Origin: Noviherbaspirillum massiliense JC206
Lineage (GTDB): Bacteria; Pseudomonadota; Gammaproteobacteria; Burkholderiales; Burkholderiaceae_D
DNA length: 64,000 bases
Reading direction: 5' to 3'
NCBI RefSeq assembly: GCF_000312045.1
Contig: NZ_HE978635.1
Location: forward strand, 610,774 to 674,773
Within the stretch, counting starts at the first letter, position 1, and each line of letters opens with the position of its first letter. This document shows positions 43,816-52,909 of this stretch, one piece after another. The position numbers and the translations under genes are program-made. Below the pieces are notes generated by a model, which worked only from the letters and a program-made list of their open reading frames with translations, was not told the origin of the DNA and did no database searches.

Positions 43816-44696
43816 AGAGGCTGTTTCGATTGGGTTCGAACACAAAGCGATGATTGCGCAGGCAGAGTGCAGCATGGCGAGGCAGGGGTCTTCACGCTTC
43901 TCCCATCGCGCTCGCGGCTGACGAACCCGGTGCGGCCAAGTATGCGTACGCTCGAGAATCCAGTGGCAAGCACGTCCACTACGCTGCTTCTTGTTCTCCT
44001 TGTCGTCGCGACTACGTCCGTTAGTGGAGTCTCCACTCCGGTTAAGTTAACCAAGGACCAAACGGACAAAGTGGTTACTGGATCTGGCGATTACGGGAAA
44101 GCTCTATACCGCTGAAGATTGCTGCCGCCAGTTACAAGAATCGATCGAATGACGGCTTCCTATTCTGGAGCGGACTTTTTCAACTATGTTCGACGGACAG
44201 CTTCTGGCCGTCGTTACCCGTGAATGTTCCGCGATTAGTGGCCGCTTTGCGCCAGCTGCGAACCGATCACAACATCGGCTGGCGCCTGTGGACCGGTAAA
44301 AAAAGGTCATCTCTCTATTCCTGAATGTCACACTTCATTCCTGCCTGCCACGAATCGAATCTTTATCAAGATTCTCTTCGTTTCAGTTTACATAAGACAA
44401 ATTATGCACCTTATCAGGAAAGAGAACGTCGACGAAAAATGGAATCCGTCGCCAATACATCTCTTTTCCGCCCGATACAGAATTGGCGGCGTGGCTGGAT
44501 CTGGTTTGCGTCTGTCGCCGGTATTGGAGAGAACATCTTCATGATCAGCAAGCGGCCGGCAGAATTCATATCCATGGCTTCGAACCGGAAGCCGGCCCGC
44601 TCGAAATGTTCGGACACAATGTGAAGACATCCAAGTTGGGCAAGCACGAAGCCGGTTCACACATGAACCAGTGTGGTAACTGCAATGCTCAACAAG
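43816..44696. other. Gene-poor region
   Basis: These 881 bases have short frames on both strands (e.g. 43867-44115, 44325-44624) without a domain, signal or convincing ribosome site. It may contain decayed DNA. Nothing is called. Confidence 0.4.
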
Positions 44697-45197
44697 CTAT
44701 GTCTTCTTATAAGCAGCCCTTCTCGATATCTCTCCCAGCAATGCCATAATCAATACACCGGAAATAATGGTCAAGGCGGTACGCATGGTGGGCTCCAAGT
44801 TGCCCAATGCGATCAGCAACGTCGTGGCCTCTGCCGGGGGGTGCTTGGCTTTGACCAGGTGCTGTACGATCATCGAAAGGAAAACAGCCAGCACTGCTGC
44901 CGCAATACGCGGCCCTGACAAGGCATGTGCATCTGTGACAGGTAACACGTCAACAGCGTGCGTAAGATGAACAGCGGCGAACCCTGCAGACAGGCCGATC
45001 AGATGGCCCACCACCACATTGAAAGACCGTGAGCCTGGCAGGTCCGGCGCGGCGGTCTGCAGCGCCAGCGTCGGCCCAAGGCTCGGGAAGAGCCACGGCA
45101 TTCCTGAGGCCATACCGATAACGCCAACGATGCCGATCGAGATAGCGGCCAATGCGGGCGGCAGAACCCCGGACTGGAAACCGTTCTCCTGGTTCAT
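44697..45197 (-). CDS. HPP-family integral membrane protein
   Basis: The 166-residue protein has about five TM segments. The family signature is seen in WLFPSLGPTLALQTAAPDLPGSRSFNVVVGHLIGLSAG and AKHPPAEATTLLIALG (the HPP motif). Some plant HPP proteins have been reported to transport nitrite. The ATG overlaps the previous stop as ATGA, so it is coupled to the reading frame ending at 45194, which belongs to the molybdopterin oxidoreductase. A role with that enzyme's substrate or product is inferred. Confidence 0.88.
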   Translation of the reverse strand: MNQENGFQSGVLPPALAAISIGIVGVIGMASGMPWLFPSLGPTLALQTAAPDLPGSRSFNVVVGHLIGLSAGFAAVHLTHAVDVLPVTDAHALSGPRIAAAVLAVFLSMIVQHLVKAKHPPAEATTLLIALGNLEPTMRTALTIISGVLIMALLGEISRRAAYKKT

Positions 45198-45883
45198 GAT
45201 GGCACGACTAGTGTCTGGGGAGCCGCCTGCCGCAATCTTGTTCTCAGCCAGGCACGCTGCCGCTTGTTCTGGTGCCGGATCGATTTGATCGCTGCTTCGA
45301 ATTCCTTGTCATGCATGGACCGCGCAGCCTGTTCGAGTATATCGAGCGAAATCATGCTTTCATTGACCAGAAGCCATAAATCGTGCAGGTCACGCAGCAT
45401 ATCGAAACCGCCCTGGCTACGCTGCGTCATCAGCAGTTTGTCCAGCCTTTCCGGTTCTCCCTCCTTGCGTTCCCCGTAGCGATTGACAAACGGATCGAGT
45501 GACTTGGCTGCCTCGCTGGACCATTGAGCGAAGATCGCGCATAGCGGACCGATGTCAGGCTCGTCGGGATGCGTGTTGCGCACCTGATCGAATGCCTGGA
45601 CCAGGCGGCGTTCGCTTTCCTGCAGCAGGCCGATATAGTCGGCGACATGGGCTCTTGGCTCCTTCGCACGCGCGGCTCCCTCGACGAAGGCATCCTTGAT
45701 TTCCTTCAGCGCATGCATGATGCCGACGCTTTGATCCTGCCCCTGCCCCTGCTCCTGCGATGACGATGCGCCCTGCCTCGGCTCAGGCTGCTGCGAGGCC
45801 GGTTTGTCTATTTTTTCCAATCTGACCGCCGCATACTTGAAGTGCGGCTGCTTGCTGACCGGGTCCCATTCATAAACCGTCAA
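45194..45883 (-). CDS. Shifted C-terminal part of the molybdopterin oxidoreductase plus helical extension
   Basis: This frame opens with TVYEWDPVSKQPHFKYAAVR, which is the usual C-terminal end of NarB/formate-dehydrogenase-like MopB subunits. Upstream codons in this frame read RAANELT, the normal link, whereas the other frame stops at 45885. The +1 shift therefore cuts the gene. About 190 further residues form a helical region with a Gln/Ser-rich linker. As written, translation could only start at TTG 45883. Confidence 0.65.
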   Translation of the reverse strand: MTVYEWDPVSKQPHFKYAAVRLEKIDKPASQQPEPRQGASSSQEQGQGQDQSVGIMHALKEIKDAFVEGAARAKEPRAHVADYIGLLQESERRLVQAFDQVRNTHPDEPDIGPLCAIFAQWSSEAAKSLDPFVNRYGERKEGEPERLDKLLMTQRSQGGFDMLRDLHDLWLLVNESMISLDILEQAARSMHDKEFEAAIKSIRHQNKRQRAWLRTRLRQAAPQTLVVPS

Positions 45884-45884
45884 T

Positions 45885-48101
45885 TCATTGGCCGCCCGAA
45901 CGATCCGGATCGTCCCAGTAACCGTAATGGAAAGGCACGAAGATTTCGCCCGCGCCGATGTCGCCTATCTTCGCCCTTGCCTCCAGCATGCCGCGACGCG
46001 ACGTCAGTCGGACCCAGTCGCCCTCCGAAAGCGTCAGCCGCTGCGCATCCTGTCCGGAAATCTGCACATAGTCATCCGGAGCGGCATCCACGAGCGGCTG
46101 CGACCTGCCCGTCTTGGTGCGAGTGTGAAAGTGATAGACCTGCCGCCCGGTGGTCAGGAAGAATGGATACTCCTCATCGGGCTGCTCGAACGGCGGCATG
46201 TAATGCGTCGCCTTGAGGATGGCGCGTCCGGCAGGATTCATTGCACGGTATTCTTCAGGTGACACCATTCCGCCTGTAATCAGGTCATGACCGTAGCTCT
46301 CGCAATAGTCAGGGTCAGTAGGAAATACCAGCGATTGATAGGGATGGTGCATCCCTTCAGGATATTCGGCATTGCATCGCCACGAGATGCCGGATCCGCC
46401 CGTGAGCTTTGCGTAACTCAAGCCTGTGTAATCGCAGGGGCGCCCTGCGGTGCATTTCTTCCATGCCTCGAATGCCTCCTCGGGCGTAGTCCATTTAATC
46501 AGGGGTGCACCGTCCTTGTCCTTCAAGCCCATGCGGCGGGCGAAATCAAGAAAGATCTCGAAGTCCGACCTCGCTTCGCCTGGCGGCTCTACTGCCTTGT
46601 GGCTGATGTGGACCGTGCGGTCCACATTGGTGAAGGTGCCCGTTTTCTCCCCCCACATGGCGGCAGGAAGTACCACATCAGCCAGTTGCGCAGTCTCGGT
46701 GAGAAAGGCATCCTGTACCACGACAAACAATTCAGGTTTTTGCAGTATGTTGCGAATGCGCCCGAGGTTAGGCAATGAGACGGCCGGATTGGTGCACTGA
46801 ATCCAGAGCATGCGGATCGAGCCTGTCTCGCAATACCGGAATATCTGCAGCGCATGTGTGGGCGGCGTCCAGTGCGGAATGATGGCCGGCTCCACGTTCC
46901 AGAGCCTGGCCAGTTCCTCGATATGTTTTATGTTGTCCCAGTTTCGAAATCCCGGCAGGTCGCCGTCCGCACCAGTCTCCCGGGTATTCTGCGCGGTCGG
47001 CTGGCCGTTCATCTGCAGGATGCCGCAGCCCGGACGACCGATTCGCCCCAGCACAAGATTGATGTTATTAACCTGCACGGCCGCGGCGGTTGCCTGGTTG
47101 GACTGATACACGCCCTGAAGGCAGGTCGAGAGCAGCATTTTCGATGTCCCAATCATCTCGGCGGCGCGCCGCAGGTCAGCCGCGGCAACGCCGCAGATCT
47201 TTTCCACTCGCTCGGGCGGGTATTCTGCGACCGTTTGTTTCAGGGTGGCAAAGCCGATCGTATGCCGGTCGATAAAGTCCTGGTCGATGTAATTGCCTTC
47301 AATCAGGAGATGCAGCAAGCCGTTCAGCAAGGCCATATTGGTTCCCACGCGCGGCGCAAGATGGAGATCGGCCTCCTTTGCCGTCATTGTTTTTCGTGGG
47401 TCGACAACGATCAGTTTGGGTGGGTTGTTGGTACGCCGCCTGTCCAGCACACGCGTCCACAGCACGGTATCGGTACTGGACATGTTGTGCCCAACCATGA
47501 AAATGCAGTCGGTGCTGTCCACATCGAAATACGAACCCGGCTGTCCGTCGCTGCCGAAGGTCTCCTTCAGGGATGCGGCGGCAGTGGCAGTGCAAAGGCG
47601 GGTATTGCCATCCATATGCGGCGTGCCAAGACCGGCTTTCCCGATGACGGCCAGCGTGTAATATTCCTCCAGAAACAGCTGGCCGGTTGTATAGAAACCG
47701 ATCGACCCGGCGGAATATCGCTGATGCGCTTCTTTTGCCTTGGCAACGATTAGTTCCATCGCCTCGTCCCAGCTTGCCGGCTCCAGCCTGCCGGCGCGAC
47801 GGATAAGAGGCCTCGTCAGCCGCTCCGCGCTATTGTTGGCTTCCCAGCCATGCAATCCTTTGGGCCCGAGCCGCCCGCGATTGACAACATCCTGTGCACG
47901 GCCACGCACGCCAACTATGCGTCCATCCTTGACGCCGATATCGCATCCGCAGCCGTTGGAGCACAGTACGCAGGCGGACTGGACCCAACGGTCAGGTTCT
48001 TCAAGTGTGCGCTGGTCGACCCGGACCGGCCATTGGTTTTCCCCTTCGAACGGTGTACGGTCGCCCCAGATATTCGAAATGCTGTCGCGTGTCGTGAGCA
48101 T
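45885..48101 (-). CDS. Molybdopterin oxidoreductase (assimilatory nitrate reductase/formate dehydrogenase-like), frameshifted at the C-terminus
   Basis: The 738-residue protein starts at 48101 behind AAGGAGGG. It has an N-terminal iron-sulfur motif CVLCSNGCGCDIGV (CxxCxxxC), though the usual fourth Cys before xKG reads RLGPKGL. The active-site NTRLCTATA and VFMVGHNMSSTD-type MopB features follow, and the dinucleotide domain FVPFHYGYWDDP is at the end. The frame stops after SGGQ; the conserved tail resumes in the next frame. It would reduce nitrate or oxidise formate; substrate unproven. Confidence 0.85.
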   Translation of the reverse strand: MLTTRDSISNIWGDRTPFEGENQWPVRVDQRTLEEPDRWVQSACVLCSNGCGCDIGVKDGRIVGVRGRAQDVVNRGRLGPKGLHGWEANNSAERLTRPLIRRAGRLEPASWDEAMELIVAKAKEAHQRYSAGSIGFYTTGQLFLEEYYTLAVIGKAGLGTPHMDGNTRLCTATAAASLKETFGSDGQPGSYFDVDSTDCIFMVGHNMSSTDTVLWTRVLDRRRTNNPPKLIVVDPRKTMTAKEADLHLAPRVGTNMALLNGLLHLLIEGNYIDQDFIDRHTIGFATLKQTVAEYPPERVEKICGVAAADLRRAAEMIGTSKMLLSTCLQGVYQSNQATAAAVQVNNINLVLGRIGRPGCGILQMNGQPTAQNTRETGADGDLPGFRNWDNIKHIEELARLWNVEPAIIPHWTPPTHALQIFRYCETGSIRMLWIQCTNPAVSLPNLGRIRNILQKPELFVVVQDAFLTETAQLADVVLPAAMWGEKTGTFTNVDRTVHISHKAVEPPGEARSDFEIFLDFARRMGLKDKDGAPLIKWTTPEEAFEAWKKCTAGRPCDYTGLSYAKLTGGSGISWRCNAEYPEGMHHPYQSLVFPTDPDYCESYGHDLITGGMVSPEEYRAMNPAGRAILKATHYMPPFEQPDEEYPFFLTTGRQVYHFHTRTKTGRSQPLVDAAPDDYVQISGQDAQRLTLSEGDWVRLTSRRGMLEARAKIGDIGAGEIFVPFHYGYWDDPDRSGGQ

Positions 48102-48575
48102 GCGCCCTCCTTATTTCAATTCGGCAAAGCACTATGTCAAGCAAGAATTATTCCGTTTTGCCACGTATGCGGTCGCATTGGGCCTGAATCAGTCCTTTAT
48201 CTGCGCCCTTGCTTGCCAAAGGAAGATGAGATGCATGAGCGCAGGGGTTCTTCAACACAGACGTGCGGCCTCTCCCTGCATACACCGGATCGATTGCTTT
48301 AAAAAAGAATGGGCCTTCTTTGCGAGCGTTGCAATTTGGGGAATTCCTATTCACATACGATAGATGGACGAAGACTGCCTGTTACTTCTGTGTAACCGTC
48401 TTGAACCTGGCGCCATCATGCCTGCCGCCAATATCGCCACGAGACCCTGAATCGCCTGCAGAACAATGAGCTGCTTGCAGACATTGCGGAACCCATAGCT
48501 GTTGTGGGCGTAAAAAAAAGAGGAACCGGCTTTTCGTCCGGTTCCTCTCTACGCATAACGGCGGATCGCCCGCGC
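48102..48575. other. Intergenic region with terminator
   Basis: These 474 bases hold the promoter side of the oxidoreductase gene and the minus-strand terminator (48512-48548) of the flavin-reductase-like gene. No gene is supported. Confidence 0.45.
48512..48548 (-). terminator. Rho-independent terminator
   Basis: AGAGGAACCGG (48519-48529) pairs perfectly with CCGGTTCCTCT (48538-48548) across an 8-base loop. On the minus strand the stem ends in a run of eight Ts (48512-48519 as As). It follows the flavin-reductase-like gene. Confidence 0.92.
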
Positions 48576-49229
48576 TCAGTTGTTCGGTCCGTCGCGGCGC
48601 AGGCGGGTTTCGACTTCGCGCACCCGCACATAATTGGCGCGGCCCAGACGGCCAACCGGCCGGTTTTCGATCTTTTCCAGCAGGTCGATGCGATGGTTCT
48701 GTTCGCCCTTGCGGCCGACGTACACCGCTTCATCGATGTGCACATGCTGCACGCTGCCCATGATCCATTTGTTCGCGCCGGCATCGACGATGTCGTAGAG
48801 CTTGCACTCGTAGGAAATCGGTGCCCATGCGACGCGGGGCGGCTTGACGATGCTGCTGGCCGCCTCCGCCAGGGCGGCATAGCGGAATTCGCTGTCGCCG
48901 GGCGCGAGGTCGGCTGCGGTCTTGACCATCTCGTCCATCAGGTGCTCGGGCACGATGTTCACCACGAATTCGCGCATCGCCACGATGTTGGTGTAGGTAT
49001 CCTTCGGTACCCATTGCCCGGCGTGGTTGTCGCCGCGCGGTCCGCAGCTGAAACCCAGCACCGGCGGATACGGCGAGACCACGTTGAAGAAGCTGAAGGG
49101 AGCAATGTTGGACACACCTTCGGCGGAAATCGTCGATACCCAGGCGATCGGCCGCGGCACGACGGAGTCGCGCAGCAGGAAGTACATTTCGGTCGGCTGG
49201 AAATCGGCAGTGGAAAGCGAAATGGTCAT
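48576..49229 (-). CDS. Flavin reductase-like domain protein
   Basis: The 217-residue protein starts at 49229. It contains the FMN-binding split-barrel pattern DSVVPRPIAWVSTISAEGVSNIAPFSFFNVVSPYPPVLGFSCG and MREFVVNIVPEHLMDEM. Such proteins reduce flavin or serve as the reductase partner of monooxygenases; no oxygenase partner is adjacent. A hairpin terminator lies just before it (49245-49281), so it may have its own promoter although the MFS gene is on the same strand. Confidence 0.88.
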   Translation of the reverse strand: MTISLSTADFQPTEMYFLLRDSVVPRPIAWVSTISAEGVSNIAPFSFFNVVSPYPPVLGFSCGPRGDNHAGQWVPKDTYTNIVAMREFVVNIVPEHLMDEMVKTAADLAPGDSEFRYAALAEAASSIVKPPRVAWAPISYECKLYDIVDAGANKWIMGSVQHVHIDEAVYVGRKGEQNHRIDLLEKIENRPVGRLGRANYVRVREVETRLRRDGPNN

Positions 49230-49244
49230 GGCAGAGGAGTGAAG

Positions 49245-49281
49245 AAAAAAAAGCCGGTCCGTGCATTGCGCAGGAACCGGC
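49245..49281 (-). terminator. Rho-independent terminator after the MFS gene
   Basis: On the minus strand GCCGGTTCC pairs with GGACCGGC (one bulged base) across a loop of about 12 bases and is followed by a T-run (49245-49252 as As). It sits between the MFS and flavin-reductase-like genes. Confidence 0.8.
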
Positions 49282-49297
49282 GGAGACAGGCAGCCTG

Positions 49298-50560
49298 TTA
49301 TTGCTGCGGATCGTAGAGTTTTTCCTTGATGAACAGCGCCGGCACAATCCCGCACAGGAAATACGCCGCACCCATTACCAGGAAGCCGAGGCCAATGGAG
49401 CCATTGGTAGCAAGGTAGCCGATGCACGCCGGCGCGACCGCTGCGCCGACACGGCCGACGTTGTAGGCACCACCGACGGCCGAGCCGCGGATCGAGGTCT
49501 CAAAGCTCTCGGTCATGTAGGTCGCATTTACGCCGTACGGAATCCCGTAGAGGAAGCCGAAGATGGTCAGCAGATACACGATATTGTCCGGCGTGTGCAA
49601 GAACACGATCGCAGGCAGGAAGACCGCTGTACCGAGCGCGCCGAAGGCGAACACCGCCCGGCGGCCGAATTTGTCGGCAAGCCAGCCCGCCACAATCTTG
49701 CCGAGGATCATGGCGACATAGGTGCCGACCATGTAGCCGGTCATCGCCTTGAAGTTCATGTGCAGCTCTTTTTCGAGGTAGGTCGGCATCCAGTTGTTGA
49801 CGCCGTAGTAGCCGAACTGCAGGAAGCCGGCAGCAAGCGCCCAGAGGATGAACATGCGGCGATGAGCAGGATTGGCGAAAATGATTTTCATCGCGCTTTC
49901 CTTCTTCTGTCCTACGATTCCGGCCGCCTTGTCCGCGGCGCGTTTCTGGCGCGCGGCGACCCAGGCTGCCGGCTCCGGGACGATGCGCTGCATCAGCACG
50001 GCCAGCACGACCGGGATGATGGCAATGTAGAACAGCCAGCGCCAGCCATGCGTCGGAAGGATCCAGCCGGCAAGCAGCGTGGCCACGACATAACCAACAG
50101 ACCAGCCTGCCTGCAGGGTGCCGAGCACGGTGGTGCGGCGCTCGGTGGGCACATATTCGGCCATTAGCGTGTTCGACACTACATACACCGCGCCCAGGCC
50201 TAGCGAAGCGATGAAGCGGAAGAAGGCGAACTGTTCGAAGTTGTGGGTCGTGCCCAGTGCCGCGGTACCCACCGAAAACAGGATGATCGTGGCGACGACC
50301 GTGCGCACCCGGCCGAAACGGTCCGAGGCCAGCCCGCCGAAAATGCCGCCGATGGCCATGCCGGCGAGCGTCACGCTGCCGAGTGCGCCGGCCTGCACCT
50401 TGGTCAGCCCGAATTCCTTGGTGAGGCTCGACAGGCTGTAGGACAGGAACATCAGGTCTGCCCCGTCGATCATCAGCGACAGGAACGCGAAGATGAACAC
50501 GGCAATCCATATCTTTTGATTCTCCGCGGTGACCACGGCGCGGTTTGCTGCGACTTCCAT
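49298..50560 (-). CDS. MFS transporter, aromatic acid/H+ symporter-like
   Basis: The 420-residue protein has 12 TM segments. The N-terminal half has MIDGADLMFLSYSLSSL and GGLASDRFGRVRTV (motif A), with VPTERRTTVLGTL after TM4 and LADKFGRRAVFAFG in the second half, as in AAHS permeases of benzoate-type acids. The start at 50560 follows GGAGTA. It follows the acyl-CoA dehydrogenase by about 70 bases and likely imports the pathway's acid. Confidence 0.87.
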   Translation of the reverse strand: MEVAANRAVVTAENQKIWIAVFIFAFLSLMIDGADLMFLSYSLSSLTKEFGLTKVQAGALGSVTLAGMAIGGIFGGLASDRFGRVRTVVATIILFSVGTAALGTTHNFEQFAFFRFIASLGLGAVYVVSNTLMAEYVPTERRTTVLGTLQAGWSVGYVVATLLAGWILPTHGWRWLFYIAIIPVVLAVLMQRIVPEPAAWVAARQKRAADKAAGIVGQKKESAMKIIFANPAHRRMFILWALAAGFLQFGYYGVNNWMPTYLEKELHMNFKAMTGYMVGTYVAMILGKIVAGWLADKFGRRAVFAFGALGTAVFLPAIVFLHTPDNIVYLLTIFGFLYGIPYGVNATYMTESFETSIRGSAVGGAYNVGRVGAAVAPACIGYLATNGSIGLGFLVMGAAYFLCGIVPALFIKEKLYDPQQ

Positions 50561-50630
50561 TACTCCTCCAGGGGTAGAACGCGCGCGGCGACGGAAGCGT
50601 CGCGCGCAAGACAAGTGTGAGAACCGGGAA

Positions 50631-51785
50631 TTACTGTTGCGCGTTCCTGATCATGTTGCGCGCGATGACCAGCTGCTGGATCTGGGTCGTACCCTCGTAG
50701 ATGCGGAACAGGCGCACGTCGCGGTAGAAGCGCTCGATCGAGTATTCGGATACATAGCCCGCACCGCCATGGATCTGTACGGCGCGATCGGCGACACGGC
50801 CGCACATTTCGGAAGCGAACAGCTTGCAGCACGAAGCTTCGGTCGAAATGTCTTCCTTGTTGTCGCGGCGGCGTGCCGCATCAAGAACCATGGAACGGGC
50901 AGCATAGATTTCCGCCTTGCTGTCGGCCAGCATGGCCTGGATCAACTGGAAGTCGGCGATCGGCTTGCCGAACTGCTGGCGCTCGATCGCGTAACGCAGT
51001 GCATCGTCCAGCATGCGCTCGGCGGCGCCAACGCAGATCGCCGCGATATGCAGACGGCCCTTGTCCAGGACCTTCATCGCGGTCTTGAAGCCGACGCCTT
51101 CCTTGCCACCGATGATGTTGACGGCGGGCACGCGGCAATCCTCGAAGATCACATCGCTGGTGTGGGCACCCTTCTGCCCCATCTTCTTGTCGGTCTTGCC
51201 GATATGCAGGCCGGGCGTGCCCTTCTCGACGATGAACGCCGAAATGCCGCCGGCGCCCTTGATATCCGGATTGGTGCGTGCCATCACGGTGAAGACGCCC
51301 GCTTCCGGCGCATTGGTGATGAAGCGCTTGGTGCCGTTGATGACGTAATGGTCGCCGTCGCGCCGGGCGCTGGTACGCAGCGATGCCGCGTCGGAACCTG
51401 AGCCCGGCTCGGTGAGCGCGAACGACGCGATCAGCTCGCCCGATGCCAGCTTCGGCAGGTAATAGCGTTTCTGCTCTTCGGTGCCGTCCACGATCAGGCC
51501 TTGCGACCCGATGCCGTTATTGGTACCGATCAGGGAGCGGAAGGCAGGCGACGTCCTGGCGATCTCGAACGCAACCAGGACCTCTTCTTCCATGGTCAGC
51601 CCGAGGCCGCCGTATTCTTCCGGGATGCACAGGCCGAACAGGCCGATGTCACGCATCTCGGCCACGATATCGGCCGGGATCAGGTCGGTTTCCGCCACTT
51701 CGTTCTCGGCCGGCACCAGGCGTTCGCGCACGAAGCGCGACAGCGTGTCGAGTAGGACGTTGAGGGTTTCTTGATCGCGAATCAT
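50631..51785 (-). CDS. Acyl-CoA dehydrogenase
   Basis: The 384-residue protein has IASFALTEPGSGSDAASLRTSA, a middle beta domain with TKRFITNAPEAGVFTVMA and a C-terminal QIHGGAGYVSEYSIERFYRDVR and IYEGTTQIQQ. The Glu of YEGT is the catalytic base position of the butyryl/short-chain group. It lies 11 bases after iclR in one operon. A role in desaturating a dicarboxyl or similar acyl-CoA is suggested by context only. Confidence 0.9.
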   Translation of the reverse strand: MIRDQETLNVLLDTLSRFVRERLVPAENEVAETDLIPADIVAEMRDIGLFGLCIPEEYGGLGLTMEEEVLVAFEIARTSPAFRSLIGTNNGIGSQGLIVDGTEEQKRYYLPKLASGELIASFALTEPGSGSDAASLRTSARRDGDHYVINGTKRFITNAPEAGVFTVMARTNPDIKGAGGISAFIVEKGTPGLHIGKTDKKMGQKGAHTSDVIFEDCRVPAVNIIGGKEGVGFKTAMKVLDKGRLHIAAICVGAAERMLDDALRYAIERQQFGKPIADFQLIQAMLADSKAEIYAARSMVLDAARRRDNKEDISTEASCCKLFASEMCGRVADRAVQIHGGAGYVSEYSIERFYRDVRLFRIYEGTTQIQQLVIARNMIRNAQQ

Positions 51786-51796
51786 GCTATTTCCTT

Positions 51797-52612
51797 CTAA
51801 ATGCGGCCCATTGCGCCGCTTACACGTTTAACCAGGCTCACCAGCCGCGGCCCGATGTCATTCTCGAGCAGCTCGCGGGTGAGCATGAAGGCGGGACCGC
51901 CGCAGTTGAAGGCCATCATGCCGCCCTCGGGTGCACTGAACGGGACGCCGACGCCCGAAGTACCCTTGTCCCAGTCGCTCATCGAAATGCAGAAGCCGCG
52001 CTCGGCGTAGTCGCGCAAGCCCTGCTCGATGCCCGCCTTCACCTGCGGCCATTGATCGCCGGCACGCAGGCGGATCTGGTCCACCAAAAAATTCCTTTCT
52101 TCTTCCGGCAAGCCTGCCAGATAGGCACGGCCCATCGCGGTCGTTTCGATCGGCAGGCGGGTGCCGATGCCGCGCTGCAGGATGATCGGCGAACTGCTCC
52201 GGACCGATTCCACGTAGACCATGCTGAGGCGGTCGCGCATGCCGATCGACACCGATGCCTGCGAATGCTCCGCCAGTTCCTGCATCAGCGGCTTGGCCAC
52301 CTCGCGCACATCCAGGTTCGACAGCATCGAATAACCGAGCGACAGCACCGCGGCGCCCAGCCGGTATTTGCCCAGCTCCGGCGAGAAATCGAGGTAGCCG
52401 AGCTTGGCCAGCGTGCCTGCCAGGCGCGACACGGACGGCTTCGGGATGCCGGAGCGGCGCGCGAGCTCGGTGATGCCGAGATAGCGCTCCTTCGGCCGGA
52501 AACAGCGCAGCAACTCCAGCCCCCGGGCCAAGGCGGTGACGAACTGCCGGTCCTTGCCCTGCTCCTCTTCATCGAACTGTTCGATGTCGCTGCCGTCATG
52601 TGCCGTATTCAT
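51797..52612 (-). CDS. IclR-family regulator
   Basis: The 271-residue protein has a charged N-terminal tail, an N-terminal winged helix (TALARGLELLRCFRPKERYLGITELARRSGIPKPSVSRLAGTLAKLGYL, about 27-75) and a C-terminal ligand domain (SMVYVESVRSSSPIILQRGIG). It heads the operon with the dehydrogenase and MFS genes and faces the hydratase operon. Two 17-bp palindromes (52723 and 52910) are its probable operators. Confidence 0.92.
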   Translation of the reverse strand: MNTAHDGSDIEQFDEEEQGKDRQFVTALARGLELLRCFRPKERYLGITELARRSGIPKPSVSRLAGTLAKLGYLDFSPELGKYRLGAAVLSLGYSMLSNLDVREVAKPLMQELAEHSQASVSIGMRDRLSMVYVESVRSSSPIILQRGIGTRLPIETTAMGRAYLAGLPEEERNFLVDQIRLRAGDQWPQVKAGIEQGLRDYAERGFCISMSDWDKGTSGVGVPFSAPEGGMMAFNCGGPAFMLTRELLENDIGPRLVSLVKRVSGAMGRI

Positions 52613-52722
52613 GCCTGTCCCTCCTTGTTGTTGTGGACTGCCCGCCTGGCCAGTCTCACCGGTGAAAGCTGAAGGGATCGTGTCATATCAATTCTTGTGA
52701 TGTCAAGTATTTTTAAACCGGC

Positions 52723-52739
52723 GGTCCGCAAAGCGAACC
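52723..52739 (+). promoter_or_regulatory. Candidate IclR operator, site 1
   Basis: GGTCCGCAAAGCGAACC is an imperfect palindrome (GGTyCGC-AAA-GCGrACC), preceded by AAACCGG. It lies about 110 bases upstream of the iclR start codon. Confidence 0.68.
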
Positions 52740-52909
52740 ATACCGGCATCTAACCCGGATAAAGTTGGCAGATCAGACAAGAACCGGCGCGTCCCGGGCA
52801 ATCGTTATGACACATATTCATGCTGAAGTTGCCTGGAGGGCATGGACCATGCTCTTTACAAGCGGGAGAACTTTCCATATCCTGCGGAAATACCGCCTAT
52901 CAAACCGGT

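Noticed and set aside
45880-45910. Programmed frameshift in the molybdopterin oxidoreductase
   Set aside because: No slippery heptamer, no strong downstream structure and no known precedent in the family were seen; a mutation or sequencing error is simpler.
48288-48303. A half-match to the TetR operator (AAAGCAATCGAT on the minus strand)
   Set aside because: Only the first 12 bases match and the second half (TGATTGA) is replaced by CCGG; it lies in front of an unrelated oxidoreductase gene.
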